From: Deinococcus detaillensis
GTDB taxonomy: Bacteria; Deinococcota; Deinococci; Deinococcales; Deinococcaceae
Reading direction: 5' to 3'
DNA: 59,478 nt
Assembly: GCF_007280555.1 (NCBI RefSeq)
Contig: NZ_VKDB01000020.1
Location: 1-59,478, forward strand
Numbering within the stretch: the stretch's first letter is position 1; the number at the start of each line of letters is the position of its first letter. Under the pieces are notes generated by a model, which searched no databases, was not told where the DNA came from, and saw only the letters and a list, made by a program, of their open reading frames with translations. The translations under genes were made by a program, and so were the position numbers. Of this stretch, positions 1 through 8,388 are shown piece by piece.

Positions 1-2
1 GT

Positions 3-68
3 GAAATGATTCAAGTCCCACTGGACTTTATTGAGCGCCTCGCAGACGCACTTTGCTACGCCGCCTGA
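3..68 (+). CDS. 3' end of an unidentified gene (partial)
   Basis: An open frame enters the window at its left edge and stops with TGA at 66-68; its last residues read FIERLADALCYAA. There is an internal ATG at position 6, but no ribosome binding site can be assessed because the upstream DNA is missing. It could be the tail of a real gene or a chance frame. No family is recognisable from about 20 residues. Confidence 0.3.
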   Translation, partial: EMIQVPLDFIERLADALCYAA

Positions 69-94
69 CAGTATCCAATGGCCAAAGTCGAGCT

Positions 95-235
95 AAGTAG
101 AACAACGTTTATCTTTAGATAAACCGAGCAAAGCGAGAAGGTGGAAAAGTACGGCCAGATGGGAGTGGAGGGATGGAGCGTTTTTGGCGGAATCCCAAAA
201 CGGTAATCTGGCCGTACTTAACTGCGCCGCGTAGA
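95..235. repeat. Hairpin repeat element, copy A
   Basis: A perfect 14-bp inverted repeat (147-160 and 206-219) closes a 45-nt interior that can itself pair (CGTTTT near 180 with AAAACG near 198). The flanks and interior match a second locus at 43122-43235. Shared blocks, in order, are ACCGAGC-nn-AGCGAG, then CAGATGGGAGTGGA, then the right arm, then ACTGCGC. The arms themselves differ between copies yet still pair. This suggests a dispersed structured repeat or small RNA. The D. radiodurans genome is known to carry small noncoding repeats, but membership of a named family is not established here. Confidence 0.6.
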
Positions 236-475
236 GACTCTGATTCAGCCGCCCATACTGCGTACTGGATTCCCAAGAATATATATAAGTCCCTCCTTGT
301 GGGTAGTCAATTTAATTTATATAACGAAGGATACGCGGATGCTTCTGCTCACGCGCCAAGTATATTAGCCTCGGTTGTACTGTGTATCACAGCTATTACT
401 ATCACGATGCTAAAGCACCGGCTAACGCCCTGCGCGCCAAGTCTGAACTCGACTGAACTCATATTTTATATATTC
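236..475. other. AT-rich gene-free stretch
   Basis: Base composition falls sharply compared with the rest of the window, with runs such as AATATATATAAG and TTTAATTTATATAACG. A frame at 173-523 is open, but it starts inside the hairpin repeat, has no ribosome binding site and overlaps the xdhC-like gene. The block GCGCCAAGT occurs twice (near 354 and 435). I see no gene; the stretch may be decayed or acquired DNA. Confidence 0.5.
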
Positions 476-1597
476 TTAGGAAGCTGTACTCTCAAGGCCG
501 TTAATTTCAATTTCTACATCTGATGCCAGTGCTGGCGAATGGATTTTGCCTTGGTGTCCGTCGAGCGGCCCGCCTGAAAAGCCCCGGCTGGCGGCCAACA
601 ACTCGGCGACGATGCTGATGGCCACTTCGGTGGTGGTATCGGCTCCAATGGCGAGGCCCAGCGGATTGCGAATGCGGCTCAGTTCGGCTGGAGTGAGGGG
701 CAGGCCTTCGTCTTGGGCGTTGGCGGCCAGCTTGTCGAGGCGGCTGCGTGGCCCCAACAGCCCGATGAAAGGAGCCTCAGACTGTAAAGCCCGGCGCAGG
801 CTGGCCAGATCGAGGAGAAAATGGTGGTTCATCACGACGACAAAGCTGCGCGGCCCGATGGACAATTGGGGAAACTGCTCCGGCGTAAGGGGGGAGAGGG
901 CCGCGCCGGGAAAGCGCTCTGGCGTGAGCAGCCCCGCCCGCATATCCACCACCCGGACCCGGAAGCCCGATTCGCAGGCGAGGCGCACCACCGCTTGGCT
1001 GTCGTGCGCGGCTCCAAACAGCAGGAGCTCCGGCGGCGGGATATTGACATCCAGAAAGTAGGTCAATCCGCCTAGATCGACTAAGCCAGCTTTGGGTTGG
1101 GGCAAGGCCAGCCGCCGGCGCATAAGGGCTTCGGCCTGCTCCTGCACCGCACCGAGCGAGCCGCATACTTCCAGCGGCGTGAGGATGGTTCGCGCTCCCG
1201 AGCCGCCAAGGCAAGTCAGCTGCGCGGCCAGTTCAAAGTTCTCCCACGTCTGATGCCAGCGCTGTTGGAGGGGGTCATTGGGATTGGCCGCCTCGATATA
1301 AATATCCATTTCGCCCGCGCAGCCGATGCCCAAGCCGAACATTCGCTCCTCGTCGAGGTTGTAGCGCTGCAAACGTGCCTCGCCGGAATGCATCACTTCC
1401 TGCGCCAGAAAAACGATTTCACCCTCGAGGCAGCCGCCCGAAACGAGGCAGGTATACGTGCCGTCAGCCCGAACCAGCATCACGGTGCCCTCACGTCGGT
1501 AGGCGCTGCCGATCACGTTGACCACCGTTGCGAGGGCCGCTCGCTCACCCAGAAAACGGGCTTCACGCAAACCATTCAAAACGTCCAGACGCTCCAT
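476..1597 (-). CDS. XdhC/CoxI-family protein
   Basis: A 373-residue protein of the XdhC/CoxI family, which helps insert or sulfurate the molybdenum cofactor of xanthine and CO dehydrogenases. The N-terminal XdhC/CoxI domain shows GSAYRREGTVMLV and the SGGCLEGE segment (about residues 30-60), and GIGCAGEMDIYIE follows near 90-103. A Rossmann-like C-terminal domain begins at LLLFGAAHDSQAVVRLA (about 190). The ATG is preceded by GGAGGA. No molybdenum hydroxylase subunits lie in the window, so its partner enzyme is elsewhere or it acts alone. The stop codon lies at the edge of the AT-rich stretch. Confidence 0.85.
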   Translation of the reverse strand: MERLDVLNGLREARFLGERAALATVVNVIGSAYRREGTVMLVRADGTYTCLVSGGCLEGEIVFLAQEVMHSGEARLQRYNLDEERMFGLGIGCAGEMDIYIEAANPNDPLQQRWHQTWENFELAAQLTCLGGSGARTILTPLEVCGSLGAVQEQAEALMRRRLALPQPKAGLVDLGGLTYFLDVNIPPPELLLFGAAHDSQAVVRLACESGFRVRVVDMRAGLLTPERFPGAALSPLTPEQFPQLSIGPRSFVVVMNHHFLLDLASLRRALQSEAPFIGLLGPRSRLDKLAANAQDEGLPLTPAELSRIRNPLGLAIGADTTTEVAISIVAELLAASRGFSGGPLDGHQGKIHSPALASDVEIEINGLESTAS

Positions 1598-1989
1598 AGT
1601 TCCTCCACTTGTTGCCCGTTATGTTAGCCGCAAAGCCGCCGGGTAAATGGGTCTGTGCCTTCACGGGGCCAAGTGACGCTGGAGCAGCCTCACTTTTCTC
1701 TCTGTGCGAGCGGGTGGGCATTTTGCCTAAGAAGCTACCTGCAACAGTTCCACAATGAGAAGGGAGCCAAAGCGGCCATGAACACGCACGCTGTATACGA
1801 GCACGCCAAGGCCATCGTGGTGGTCGCCCATAATAAGCAGATGCCGGATTTGTGTGACCAAGTGGTGAGCATCGTCAGCGCTCAGCTCCGAGATTAAAAG
1901 AGTGCGACGCTTTTCTTCCAACAATGCCTCTCTTCAGTTCCGACCCTCCGCCACCGAGTTGCTCATTTGCCTGTTCAAGGAGTTTTGAC
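1598..1989. other. Gap with one doubtful small frame
   Basis: This stretch separates the xdhC-like gene from a small membrane protein. The only candidate is a 39-codon frame at 1779-1897 on the plus strand (MNTHAVYEHAKAIVVV...), with a weak AAGGGAG about 14 nt upstream. An antisense frame at 1727-1924 is equally open. Neither resembles a family I know, and I do not call either as a gene. The promoters of the two flanking divergent genes probably lie here. Confidence 0.3.
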
Positions 1990-2361
1990 ATGAAAACACC
2001 TATCACCGTTCTGCGCTGGATCGTCCGTATTGCTGGTATCGCCGCCCTCGGAATGGGCCTCATCTTCTGGGGCGGGAGCGGCTACGCCCTGCTGAGCGCC
2101 CATCAAGGTTTAGGCTACCTCGTTACTCTCGGGCTGCTGCTGCTGGCTATTCTCGGATTCAGGCAAGGCGTCGCGCCGGGCCTGTTGATCACGGCCATCA
2201 TCTGGAGCTTGGTCGTCCCGGCCATCGGCAGTATGCAGCTCAAATTGCTGCCTGGCGATCAGCACTGGGTGATTCAAGTCTTTCACCTGCTGCTCGGCGT
2301 GGGGGCCATCGCTTTCTCAGAAATCATCGCTGGCCGCGCACTGCGTAGCTGCGCCGCCTAG
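1990..2361 (+). CDS. Small integral membrane protein
   Basis: A 123-residue hydrophobic protein. The start at 1990 is chosen over an upstream in-frame ATG because CAAGGAG lies just before it and the extra residues are not protein-like. Roughly four membrane segments can be read, around residues 10-30, 42-58, 62-80 and 93-112, with short charged turns. Its size and layout fit the four-helix small membrane proteins common in bacteria, but no specific family is evident. It is a single-gene unit ended by the strong hairpin at 2371-2417. Confidence 0.7.
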   Translation: MKTPITVLRWIVRIAGIAALGMGLIFWGGSGYALLSAHQGLGYLVTLGLLLLAILGFRQGVAPGLLITAIIWSLVVPAIGSMQLKLLPGDQHWVIQVFHLLLGVGAIAFSEIIAGRALRSCAA

Positions 2362-2370
2362 CGGCTTTAC

Positions 2371-2417
2371 GGAGGCTGGCTGGCTGAGCCAAAAGCACGC
2401 TCAGCCAGCCAGCCTCC
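2371..2417 (+). terminator. Strong hairpin terminator
   Basis: A perfect 19-bp inverted repeat (2371-2389 with 2399-2417, 9-nt loop) starts ten bases after the stop of the membrane protein gene. It lacks a long U run on the plus strand, but the stem is very stable. Its size and loop length match the hairpin at 27753-27799. Confidence 0.75.
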
Positions 2418-2447
2418 CAAACACTCCCTTTATTCCGCTGCCGTTGA

Positions 2448-2478
2448 TTGATCAGTAAAAAAGCTCTTTCTTGACCAA
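2448..2478. terminator. Imperfect hairpin related to the 27.76-kb terminator
   Basis: TTGATCA pairs with TTGACCAA around an A-rich/T-rich middle. The order of blocks resembles the core of the terminator at 27761-27791 (TTGGTCA, A run, GAG or GCTC, TTTC, TTGACCAA). It lies between two convergent genes and could stop transcription from either side. Confidence 0.35.
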
Positions 2479-2512
2479 TGCTCTAAGCTGCCAGTAATTC
2501 TCGACACACCGA

Positions 2513-2554
2513 AAGAAAAAACAAAAACGGGTGTTGAGCGCCACCTCGGCACCC
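2513..2554 (-). terminator. Rho-independent terminator of xfp
   Basis: On the minus strand, GGGTG pairs with CACCC (2550-2554 with 2529-2533), with an inner GAG/CTC pairing. The stem is followed by a T-rich tract (GTTTTTGTTTTTT). It lies ten bases beyond the phosphoketolase stop codon, as expected for the terminator of that gene. Confidence 0.65.
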
Positions 2555-2564
2555 AAGACAGCTC

Positions 2565-4940
2565 TCAATCCTCGGCCCAGCGCCAGTTTTTCACGTCGGG
2601 CAGGTCGTCTCCGGTGGCACGCACATAAGCGTGATGCTCGGCGAGCTTGGCCAGAAGCTGTTGCCTGACATCTGTACCCGCCTCCTTGAGGTGAGGCACG
2701 CGGTTAATCACGTCAAGGGCGAGGTGGAAGCGGTCGAGATCGTTGAGCACTGTCATGTCAAAGGGGGTGGTGGTCGTGCCCTCTCCCTTGTAACCGTGGA
2801 CGTGCAGATTGCGGTGTCCGGCGCGGCGGTAGGTCAGGCGGTGGATCAGCCAGGGATAGCCGTGGTACGCGAAGATGATCGGCGCGTCCGTCGTGAAGAT
2901 CTCGTCAAAGGCCGCGTCGGACAGCCCGTGGGGATGCTCGATCTGCGGTTGCAGGGTCATTAAGTCCACCACATTCACCACCCGGATCTTCAAATCGGGA
3001 AAAGCTTCCCGCAACAGGCTCACCGCTGCGAGCGTCTCCAGGGTCGGCACGTCGCCCGCGCAGGCCATCACCACGTCGGGCGTGTCTCCCCGGTCGGTGC
3101 TGGCCCAGGCCCAGACACCCAGTCCGTCCGCGCAGTGCTTGGCGGCGTCGGCCATGTTCAGCCACTGAAGTTCGGGCTGCTTGCCCGCCACGATCACGTT
3201 GACATACTCGCGGCTGCGCAGGCAGTGATCGGTGACCGACAGCAGCGTATTGGCGTCAGGCGGCAGATAGACCCGCACCACGGCAGGCGCTTTGTTCACC
3301 ATCAAATCGATGAAGCCGGGGTCCTGGTGCGAGGAGCCGTTGTGGTCTTGCCGCCAGACGTGCGAGGTGAGCAAGATGTTCAGCGACGGCACCGGACGAC
3401 GCCAGGGAATTTCCCGGCTGGTGCCGAGCCACTTGGCGTGCTGCCCGACCATCGAGTCCACCACATGGATAAACGCTTCATAGCAGGAGAACAAACCGTG
3501 GCGTCCCGTCAGGGTGTAACCTTCCAGCCAGCCCTCGCACAGGTGCTCGCTCAGCACCTCCATCACCCGCCCATCTGGGGAGAGGTGAAGGTCGGTGCTG
3601 AGCTGCGGTTCCTCCCAGGTCTTCCCGCTGGCAGCGTACACGCCGTCTAAGCGGTTAGAAGCCGTCTCATCGGGGCCGAACAGCCGGAAGATGTTCATGT
3701 TGCGTTCCATGACACCCTTCAGGAACGTGCCGAGCACCCGCGTGGCCTCGCCGTCTACCGCGCCGGGCTGAGGCACGGCCAGTCCGTAGTCGCGGAAGTC
3801 GGGCAAGTCGAGGTCACGCGGCAGCAGGCCGCCGTTCGATACCGGGTTCATACCCATGCGGCGCTCGCCGGATGGAGCCAGCGCCGCGAGTTCCGGGCGC
3901 AGCATACCAGCTTCGTCGAAAAGTTCCTCGGGGCGGTAGCTGAGCAGCCATTCTTCGAGCTGGCGAAGGTGTTCCGGGGAATCGCTCAGACCGGCAAGCG
4001 GCACCTGATGGGCACGCCAAGTGCCCTCAACTGGCAAGCCGTCGACCACTTTTGGGCCAGTCCAGCCTTTGGGACTGCGCAGCACGATCATCGGCCAAGC
4101 GGGGCGCTCCTGCACGCCGTCCACGCGGGCGCGGCGCTGGATGGCGGCGATGTCGGCGTAAACCTGCTCCAGCGTCCGGGCCATCTGCTGATGCATCAGG
4201 ACTGGCTCGTCGCCCTCCACGTAGTACGGCGTATGGCCGTAGCCGCGCAGCAGGGTGTCGAGTTCCGCATGACTCAGACGGGCCAGGACGGTCGGGTTGG
4301 CGATCTTGTAGCCGTTGAGGTGCAGGATCGGCAACACTGCGCCGTCCGTGCGGGCGTTCAGGAACTTGTTGCCGTGCCAGCTGGCGGCCAGCGGCCCGGT
4401 CTCGGCCTCGCCGTCGCCGATCACGCAGGCCACCAGCAGCTCCGGGTGGTCGAACGCCGCGCCGTAAGCGTGCGTCAAGCTGAAACCCAGTTCGCCGCCC
4501 TCGTGGATCGAGCCGGGCGTCTGGGGCGCGGCGTGGCTGGGAATGCCGCCGGGAAAGGAGAACTGCCGGAAGAGTTTGCGCAGGCCGTCCTCGCCTAACC
4601 CGATGTCCGGGTACAGCTCGCTGTAACTGCCTTCCAAGTAGACGTTGGCGACCACACCGGGAGCGCCGTGACCCGGCCCGGCCACGTACAGCACGCTGAG
4701 ATCGTGCTCCTTGATCAGGCGGTTGAGATGAACATAGATGAAATTCAGGCCCGGCGTGGTGCCCCAGTGGCCCAGCAACCTCGGTTTGACGTGCTTCAAG
4801 GTAAGCGGCTCGCGCAGCAGTGGGTTGGCCAGCAAGTAGATCTGTCCCACCGACAGGTAGTTGGCGGCCCGCCAATAAGCGTCGAGGTGCTGGAGTTCAG
4901 TCGGTGAAAGGGTTGAGCGTGACGTCGTGGGTGCGGTCAT
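2565..4940 (-). CDS. xfp: Phosphoketolase
   Basis: A 791-residue thiamine-diphosphate enzyme that splits xylulose-5-phosphate (and, in many members, fructose-6-phosphate) with phosphate to give acetyl phosphate, in the cytosol. Family hallmarks are LGHWGTTPG with H58, GPGHGAPG with H91, [18 protein letters not shown] with H136 and H146, and the cofactor motif GDGEAE at 175-180. The length is typical. The start is set at 4940 by GGAGGTTTACC before ATG; an upstream in-frame ATG at 5045 lacks a ribosome binding site. It lies last in a minus-strand run of stress genes. Acetyl phosphate from this enzyme can drive ATP synthesis without respiration, which fits the neighbourhood. Confidence 0.96.
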   Translation of the reverse strand: MTAPTTSRSTLSPTELQHLDAYWRAANYLSVGQIYLLANPLLREPLTLKHVKPRLLGHWGTTPGLNFIYVHLNRLIKEHDLSVLYVAGPGHGAPGVVANVYLEGSYSELYPDIGLGEDGLRKLFRQFSFPGGIPSHAAPQTPGSIHEGGELGFSLTHAYGAAFDHPELLVACVIGDGEAETGPLAASWHGNKFLNARTDGAVLPILHLNGYKIANPTVLARLSHAELDTLLRGYGHTPYYVEGDEPVLMHQQMARTLEQVYADIAAIQRRARVDGVQERPAWPMIVLRSPKGWTGPKVVDGLPVEGTWRAHQVPLAGLSDSPEHLRQLEEWLLSYRPEELFDEAGMLRPELAALAPSGERRMGMNPVSNGGLLPRDLDLPDFRDYGLAVPQPGAVDGEATRVLGTFLKGVMERNMNIFRLFGPDETASNRLDGVYAASGKTWEEPQLSTDLHLSPDGRVMEVLSEHLCEGWLEGYTLTGRHGLFSCYEAFIHVVDSMVGQHAKWLGTSREIPWRRPVPSLNILLTSHVWRQDHNGSSHQDPGFIDLMVNKAPAVVRVYLPPDANTLLSVTDHCLRSREYVNVIVAGKQPELQWLNMADAAKHCADGLGVWAWASTDRGDTPDVVMACAGDVPTLETLAAVSLLREAFPDLKIRVVNVVDLMTLQPQIEHPHGLSDAAFDEIFTTDAPIIFAYHGYPWLIHRLTYRRAGHRNLHVHGYKGEGTTTTPFDMTVLNDLDRFHLALDVINRVPHLKEAGTDVRQQLLAKLAEHHAYVRATGDDLPDVKNWRWAED

Positions 4941-5091
4941 GGTAAACCTCCGGAAGTGGACTGAGGACAGGGGCGGCGGTATCAGCAGTCTGGCAGCTGA
5001 GCGGGTAGGTCTGGTCAAGGGCCGGTCAGCACCCTCGGCGTTCAAGACGTCCCACAGATCACTCGGGTTCGGACAGCAGAGTCACAGTGAG

Positions 5092-5113
5092 CCGCCCACG
5101 CTCAGGCGGGCGG
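5092..5113 (-). terminator. Hairpin between doxX-like gene and xfp
   Basis: CCGCCC (5092-5097) pairs with GGGCGG (5108-5113) in the 226-nt gap between the two genes. There is no clear T run. It may partly end transcription of the upstream genes. No convincing promoter for xfp was found in the gap. Confidence 0.3.
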
Positions 5114-5166
5114 TCGTGGAGAAGGGGCGTTGGCCGCTTCAGGCTGGGGGCGCAGTTCTGGTTCTT

Positions 5167-5754
5167 CTACCGAACGGTCGCTGGCTGCGCAGCACTCGGC
5201 GGGGTAGCCGTTACCCCAAAAAGAGCGAGTACCCAGCGGTCAAGGCCCCACCAGCCCGCGACGCGCCAGCCGAGCACCAACCACGTCGCCAGAATGAACA
5301 GCAGCGGATTGGTGCTGATGGTGCCTGCCAGCAAGTAACTGGCATTCATCACGCCGCCAAAAAAAGCCGCGATGCCGGTGAACAGCCCCACGATCAGGGC
5401 CGCGCCCACCAGCACCTCGCCGTAAGCCACCAGATACGAAAAGGTGGCGGCGTTGGGCAGCGCCACATGCTGCAAGAACCAAGCGTACCAGCCCTGCACG
5501 TCGGGATGTGCGCCGCCCGTCTTGGCGAGTGCGCCGGTCAGAAAGCCGCCGACGGCGGTTCCGGCCTTCTCGCCGACCCACACCCCAGCCGGATTGGTGA
5601 TCTTTTCCCAACCGGCCATCAGCCACTCGTAGCCGACATAAATACGCAGCAGCGCCCAGATGGGAGCGAGCCGGGGATCGGCGAAGAGCAGGCGCGACAC
5701 ATTGGGTTCGCGCAGCAGACCGGGACTGGCCCGCTGAAGGCGTGAAGTGGTCAC
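5167..5754 (-). CDS. DoxX-family membrane protein
   Basis: A 195-residue protein with four to five hydrophobic segments. The core RIYVGYEWLMAGWEKITNP (about residues 37-55) is typical of DoxX/TQO large-subunit-like proteins. Relatives include the thiosulfate:quinone oxidoreductase subunit of Acidianus and stress-associated DoxX proteins of bacteria; the biochemical role of this copy is not known. The start is GTG, overlapping the stop of the universal stress gene by 4 bp (GTGA), so the two are translationally coupled. A link to quinone or redox balance is inferred from family and context only. Confidence 0.8.
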   Translation of the reverse strand: MTTSRLQRASPGLLREPNVSRLLFADPRLAPIWALLRIYVGYEWLMAGWEKITNPAGVWVGEKAGTAVGGFLTGALAKTGGAHPDVQGWYAWFLQHVALPNAATFSYLVAYGEVLVGAALIVGLFTGIAAFFGGVMNASYLLAGTISTNPLLFILATWLVLGWRVAGWWGLDRWVLALFGVTATPPSAAQPATVR

Positions 5755-6242
5755 GCACCCACCTCCTGCGCGGCGGCTTTGTGTGTCACCGGCGCAGCGG
5801 TCTTGGGTGCCCGCACCAGCAGCACCGGCACCCCGATCCGGCGCATGACGCCCTCAGCGACGCTGCCCAGGAAGAAACGGTCCAGTCCGCTGCGGCCATG
5901 TGTGCCCATCACCACCAGCGAGCACTGCTGCTGCTCGGCCACATCGGCAATCGCCTGAGCGGTTCGTGGATCGCCGCCCTCCAAGCACAACAAACGGATG
6001 TTGGGCGATCCCAGCGCTGTGCGGGCGTCTTTCAACAGGCGCTGACCCTCAGCTTTGGCGCGTTCGCTGGCGTCCGGATCATCGTAGGCGTAGACCGCGT
6101 CGCCGTAAATCAAGGGAAGCGGAGGCACGACGTACAGCACGGTCAAGGTGCTGTGGTGGCAACGGGCCATTTCGGCGGCAACTGGCAGGGCAAGAGCACT
6201 CAGTGGGCTGCCATCAATCGGGATGAGAATGTGATCAAACAT
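5751..6242 (-). CDS. Universal stress protein (UspA family)
   Basis: A 163-residue single Usp domain beginning MFDHILIPIDGS. The ATP-binding signature is intact near the C-terminus: VMGTHGRSGLDRFFLGSVAE fits G-2x-G-9x-G-(S/T). Usp proteins bind ATP or cAMP and promote survival under starvation or hypoxia. The start at 6242 is chosen because AAGGAG lies six bases upstream; an in-frame TTG two codons earlier is closer to that site than normal. The gene is coupled to the DoxX gene downstream and preceded by the release-factor-like gene after 36 bases. Confidence 0.92.
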   Translation of the reverse strand: MFDHILIPIDGSPLSALALPVAAEMARCHHSTLTVLYVVPPLPLIYGDAVYAYDDPDASERAKAEGQRLLKDARTALGSPNIRLLCLEGGDPRTAQAIADVAEQQQCSLVVMGTHGRSGLDRFFLGSVAEGVMRRIGVPVLLVRAPKTAAPVTHKAAAQEVGA

Positions 6243-6278
6243 AAACAACTCCTTTTTGCTGTGAGATGCAGAACGGCT

Positions 6279-7457
6279 TCAGTACCGCAGCACAGCGGCC
6301 AGCCCGCCCATCTGGGTGTCCAGCTGCTGGGTGTCTAACCGCTGGGCGCGGGCACCAGTCAGGAAGCGGACATGCACGCCGTAGCGCCGACGCAGCAGGG
6401 GCAGCACCTCCCGCAGGGCACGCTCGGTCACGCCGCCGCCGGTGAGCGGTGAAACGCTTGAGGCCGGAACCTGCGCGTAGACGTACCCGGAAGTGTCTTG
6501 CCAAACGCGCTGCGCCGAGCCGCTCCCAGACACGAGGAGTTGGGCCACTCGGCCCTCCTGCACCGCTGCTAGGGTGGGTGCGCCGCCGTACAGACCGCGC
6601 TCTAGAGCTTCGTCTAGGATGGCCGTTTCGAGTTGTTCTTCCAAGCTGAGCAAAGCCGCTTGAGCAGCGGTGAGAAGTGCGGCGGCAGTGGCGTCGCCGG
6701 GAGCGGCGAACTCACCGGCAACGGTGCCCCGTAAGTCTGGGCCGAGCTGTGCGCGGAAGTCGGCGCGGCCACGCACCGAACCGCCGATCAGCAACTTCTC
6801 GAAAGCCCCCACGCCATGCAGGCGCTGCACTTGGGCCAGCAGGGCGTGGTGAAAGCGGCCACCCTGCTGAGCGCTCTTATGCTGAACCGGCGCGTTTCTC
6901 GGCGCTTCCTCGGCAGCCGACTCGAGCGAGTGGGCGTCCGGCTCCGGCATGACGTGGACACGGAAGGTGTCGGCGGTGTCCAGAACATTTTCCAGCCGGT
7001 AGAGTTCGGTGATCTCGCCCAGATGAACGCTCAGCAGCCGTCCCCACTCGTCGTCGATCACAGCCAGTAAAACGCGGGCGCTGGATTCGAGGGCGAAGTG
7101 AAGCGGTTCCAAGTCTGGAGCGCCGTAGCGGCTGGTTTCATCCAGTTGGAGTTGAGTGTCCACCGTCTGCCGCTGGACGTGCCCGTGCTCATCCCACAAA
7201 AAGGATAAGCGGGTGTGGGTGCGGCGCTGGGCATCGTCGAGGTCGTCCATCACGGCGGCGGCGAGCGCGGCGGGAGCGTCCACGGCGTCCAGCAGATGCT
7301 GAGCGCGTAGGTGCAGGCCGCCGCCCTGATTGGTGACGCTGCCCGGACTGACGTCAAGCACGATGGACAGCACGCGCCGTACCGGCAGGGCCGGCTCCAG
7401 CAGCGTCAAGGTGGCGTTGCCCAGCTGGGAGTGGTGGGTCGTGGGTGCCGTGGACAT
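6279..7457 (-). CDS. baeRF/VLRF-type release-factor-like protein
   Basis: A 392-residue protein of the bacterial archaeo-eukaryotic release factor (eRF1-like) superfamily. It has an N-terminal domain with LSIVLDVSPGS, a middle domain with LLIGGSVRGRADF (about residues 225-237) resembling the eRF1 core, and an L7Ae-like C-terminal part ending in the family-typical GGLAAVLRY. Such proteins are thought to act on stalled or hibernating ribosomes. Mycobacterial Rv2629, a DosR-regulon member, is a relative to my knowledge. The ATG at 7457 is preceded by ACGGAG. It sits between PRC-barrel and Usp genes, in keeping with a dormancy role. Confidence 0.85.
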   Translation of the reverse strand: MSTAPTTHHSQLGNATLTLLEPALPVRRVLSIVLDVSPGSVTNQGGGLHLRAQHLLDAVDAPAALAAAVMDDLDDAQRRTHTRLSFLWDEHGHVQRQTVDTQLQLDETSRYGAPDLEPLHFALESSARVLLAVIDDEWGRLLSVHLGEITELYRLENVLDTADTFRVHVMPEPDAHSLESAAEEAPRNAPVQHKSAQQGGRFHHALLAQVQRLHGVGAFEKLLIGGSVRGRADFRAQLGPDLRGTVAGEFAAPGDATAAALLTAAQAALLSLEEQLETAILDEALERGLYGGAPTLAAVQEGRVAQLLVSGSGSAQRVWQDTSGYVYAQVPASSVSPLTGGGVTERALREVLPLLRRRYGVHVRFLTGARAQRLDTQQLDTQMGGLAAVLRY

Positions 7458-7496
7458 AAAGTCTCCGTTGGACAGTCAAAGTGGAGTTGAGCAAAA

Positions 7497-7937
7497 TCAG
7501 TAGCCGGGCCAACTCATGCTGGGGTAGCCGTAATGCAGGTAATAAGCATTCCAGAACGCCGCGTCGTGCCAGTTGCTGAGGACAGGATCGTAGAGCGGGG
7601 CCGACTTGACGGTGTCGAGCGTTTGGCCGAGGTGGACCTTCAGCGGCGCTAAGCTGGTAATGTCTTCCACTGGAACGAGGAAAGCCCGCTCGCCAAGCCC
7701 CAAGAAGCCGCCCGCACTGACCTGCAAGAACCGGACCTTGCGGTCTTGACGGTCGATGAACAGGGCACTGACATGCCCGATGGCTTTGCCAGCCGAGTCG
7801 GTGACGGCGCGGTGACGCAGGTCTTGGGTGGGGTCGAGCAGGGTCAGGTCGGTGTCGCCGAGTTTGACCAGGGCGATGTGATCTGCGGCGGGGTGGGGCG
7901 AGGCGGTGTTGATGCCTGGCGTTACGGGTGTCGTCAT
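7497..7937 (-). CDS. PRC-barrel domain protein
   Basis: A 146-residue protein. Residues about 40-110 form a PRC-barrel: the strand pattern DSAGKAIGHVSALFIDRQDR, then RKVRFLQVSAGG and ERAFLVPVEDI. PRC-barrels occur in photosynthetic reaction centre H subunits, RimM and many stress proteins; no enzymatic residues are expected. The C-terminus is rich in Tyr and Trp (WNAYYLHYGYPSMSWPGY), as in other PRC-barrel stress proteins. It overlaps the upstream small gene by ATGA and is last in a chain of five coupled genes. Confidence 0.85.
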   Translation of the reverse strand: MTTPVTPGINTASPHPAADHIALVKLGDTDLTLLDPTQDLRHRAVTDSAGKAIGHVSALFIDRQDRKVRFLQVSAGGFLGLGERAFLVPVEDITSLAPLKVHLGQTLDTVKSAPLYDPVLSNWHDAAFWNAYYLHYGYPSMSWPGY

Positions 7938-8206
7938 GATGAGTCCTCGCGGCGCGTGGCCGTTCCGTCAGCAGGCTGGGTGTAGGCGCAGGGCAGTTGC
8001 TGAACGGCCAGGTCGAAAGCCACGCTGAGGCTGACCTGCTGGCTGATGGTCACCAGCCGTTCGCCACCTTTTTCCCAAGCGAAGCCGGCGAGGTCGAGCC
8101 GCCTGGCCTCCAGGCCGTTTTGCTGAATGACGCGGGCCAGGGCCAGTTGCGTCGGGCTGAGGTCATTGATCCAAGCGGGAGAGGCGTTCGTGAAACTCTG
8201 GGTCAT
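7934..8206 (-). CDS. Small hypothetical protein (90 aa)
   Basis: Starts at ATG 8206 with AAGGAGCAG upstream; the longer open frame to 8461 has no such site. The protein reads as one amphipathic helical unit (LSPTQLALARVIQQNGLEARRLDLAGFAWEKG split over residues 16-47) followed by a charged, Thr/Arg-rich tail. No family is recognised. Overlaps of 4 bp on both sides place it firmly in the stress operon, so it is probably a real protein despite its size. Confidence 0.6.
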   Translation of the reverse strand: MTQSFTNASPAWINDLSPTQLALARVIQQNGLEARRLDLAGFAWEKGGERLVTISQQVSLSVAFDLAVQQLPCAYTQPADGTATRREDSS

Positions 8207-8388
8207 GGGTATCGCTGCTCCTTGAGGGCGCTGTTGCCAGCGCAAGTGGCGTAAATAGGGACAAGCGCAGCCGCGTAAGCTGGGCGGGTTGGTCGCCGCA
8301 GGGCCAGCAGCACGGTAGCCAGTAGCCCAGTGGTCAGCAACCCAGTGACCGTCCCCAGCACCCACAGCAGTCCATCTGGCACGGACAT
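8203..8388 (-). CDS. Small single-pass membrane protein (61 aa)
   Basis: Starts at ATG 8388, joined to the upstream gene by a one-base TGATG overlap and to the downstream gene by ATGA. One membrane segment is clear (LLWVLGTVTGLLTTGLLATV, residues 7-26), followed by a basic stretch RRPTRP, which predicts the C-terminus in the cytoplasm. Too short to place in a family; coupling suggests it is expressed together with the PRC-barrel and DUF2171-like proteins. Confidence 0.5.
   Translation of the reverse strand: MSVPDGLLWVLGTVTGLLTTGLLATVLLALRRPTRPAYAAALVPIYATCAGNSALKEQRYP

Noticed and set aside
173..523. 116-codon open frame in the AT-rich left end
   Set aside because: It begins inside the hairpin repeat, has no ribosome binding site, no recognisable domain and runs into the end of the xdhC-like gene. 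AT-rich DNA with few stops explains it.
1727..1924. 65-codon frame antisense to another short frame
   Set aside because: Both strands are open over the same stretch, neither has a convincing ribosome binding site or family resemblance.
3969..4598. Long plus-strand frame opposite phosphoketolase
   Set aside because: It is a GC-rich shadow of a clearly coding gene on the minus strand; its protein has no family features.
4941..5045. N-terminal extension of phosphoketolase to an upstream ATG
   Set aside because: The extra 35 residues are arginine-rich and unlike the family, and the GGAGG site is just before ATG 4940.
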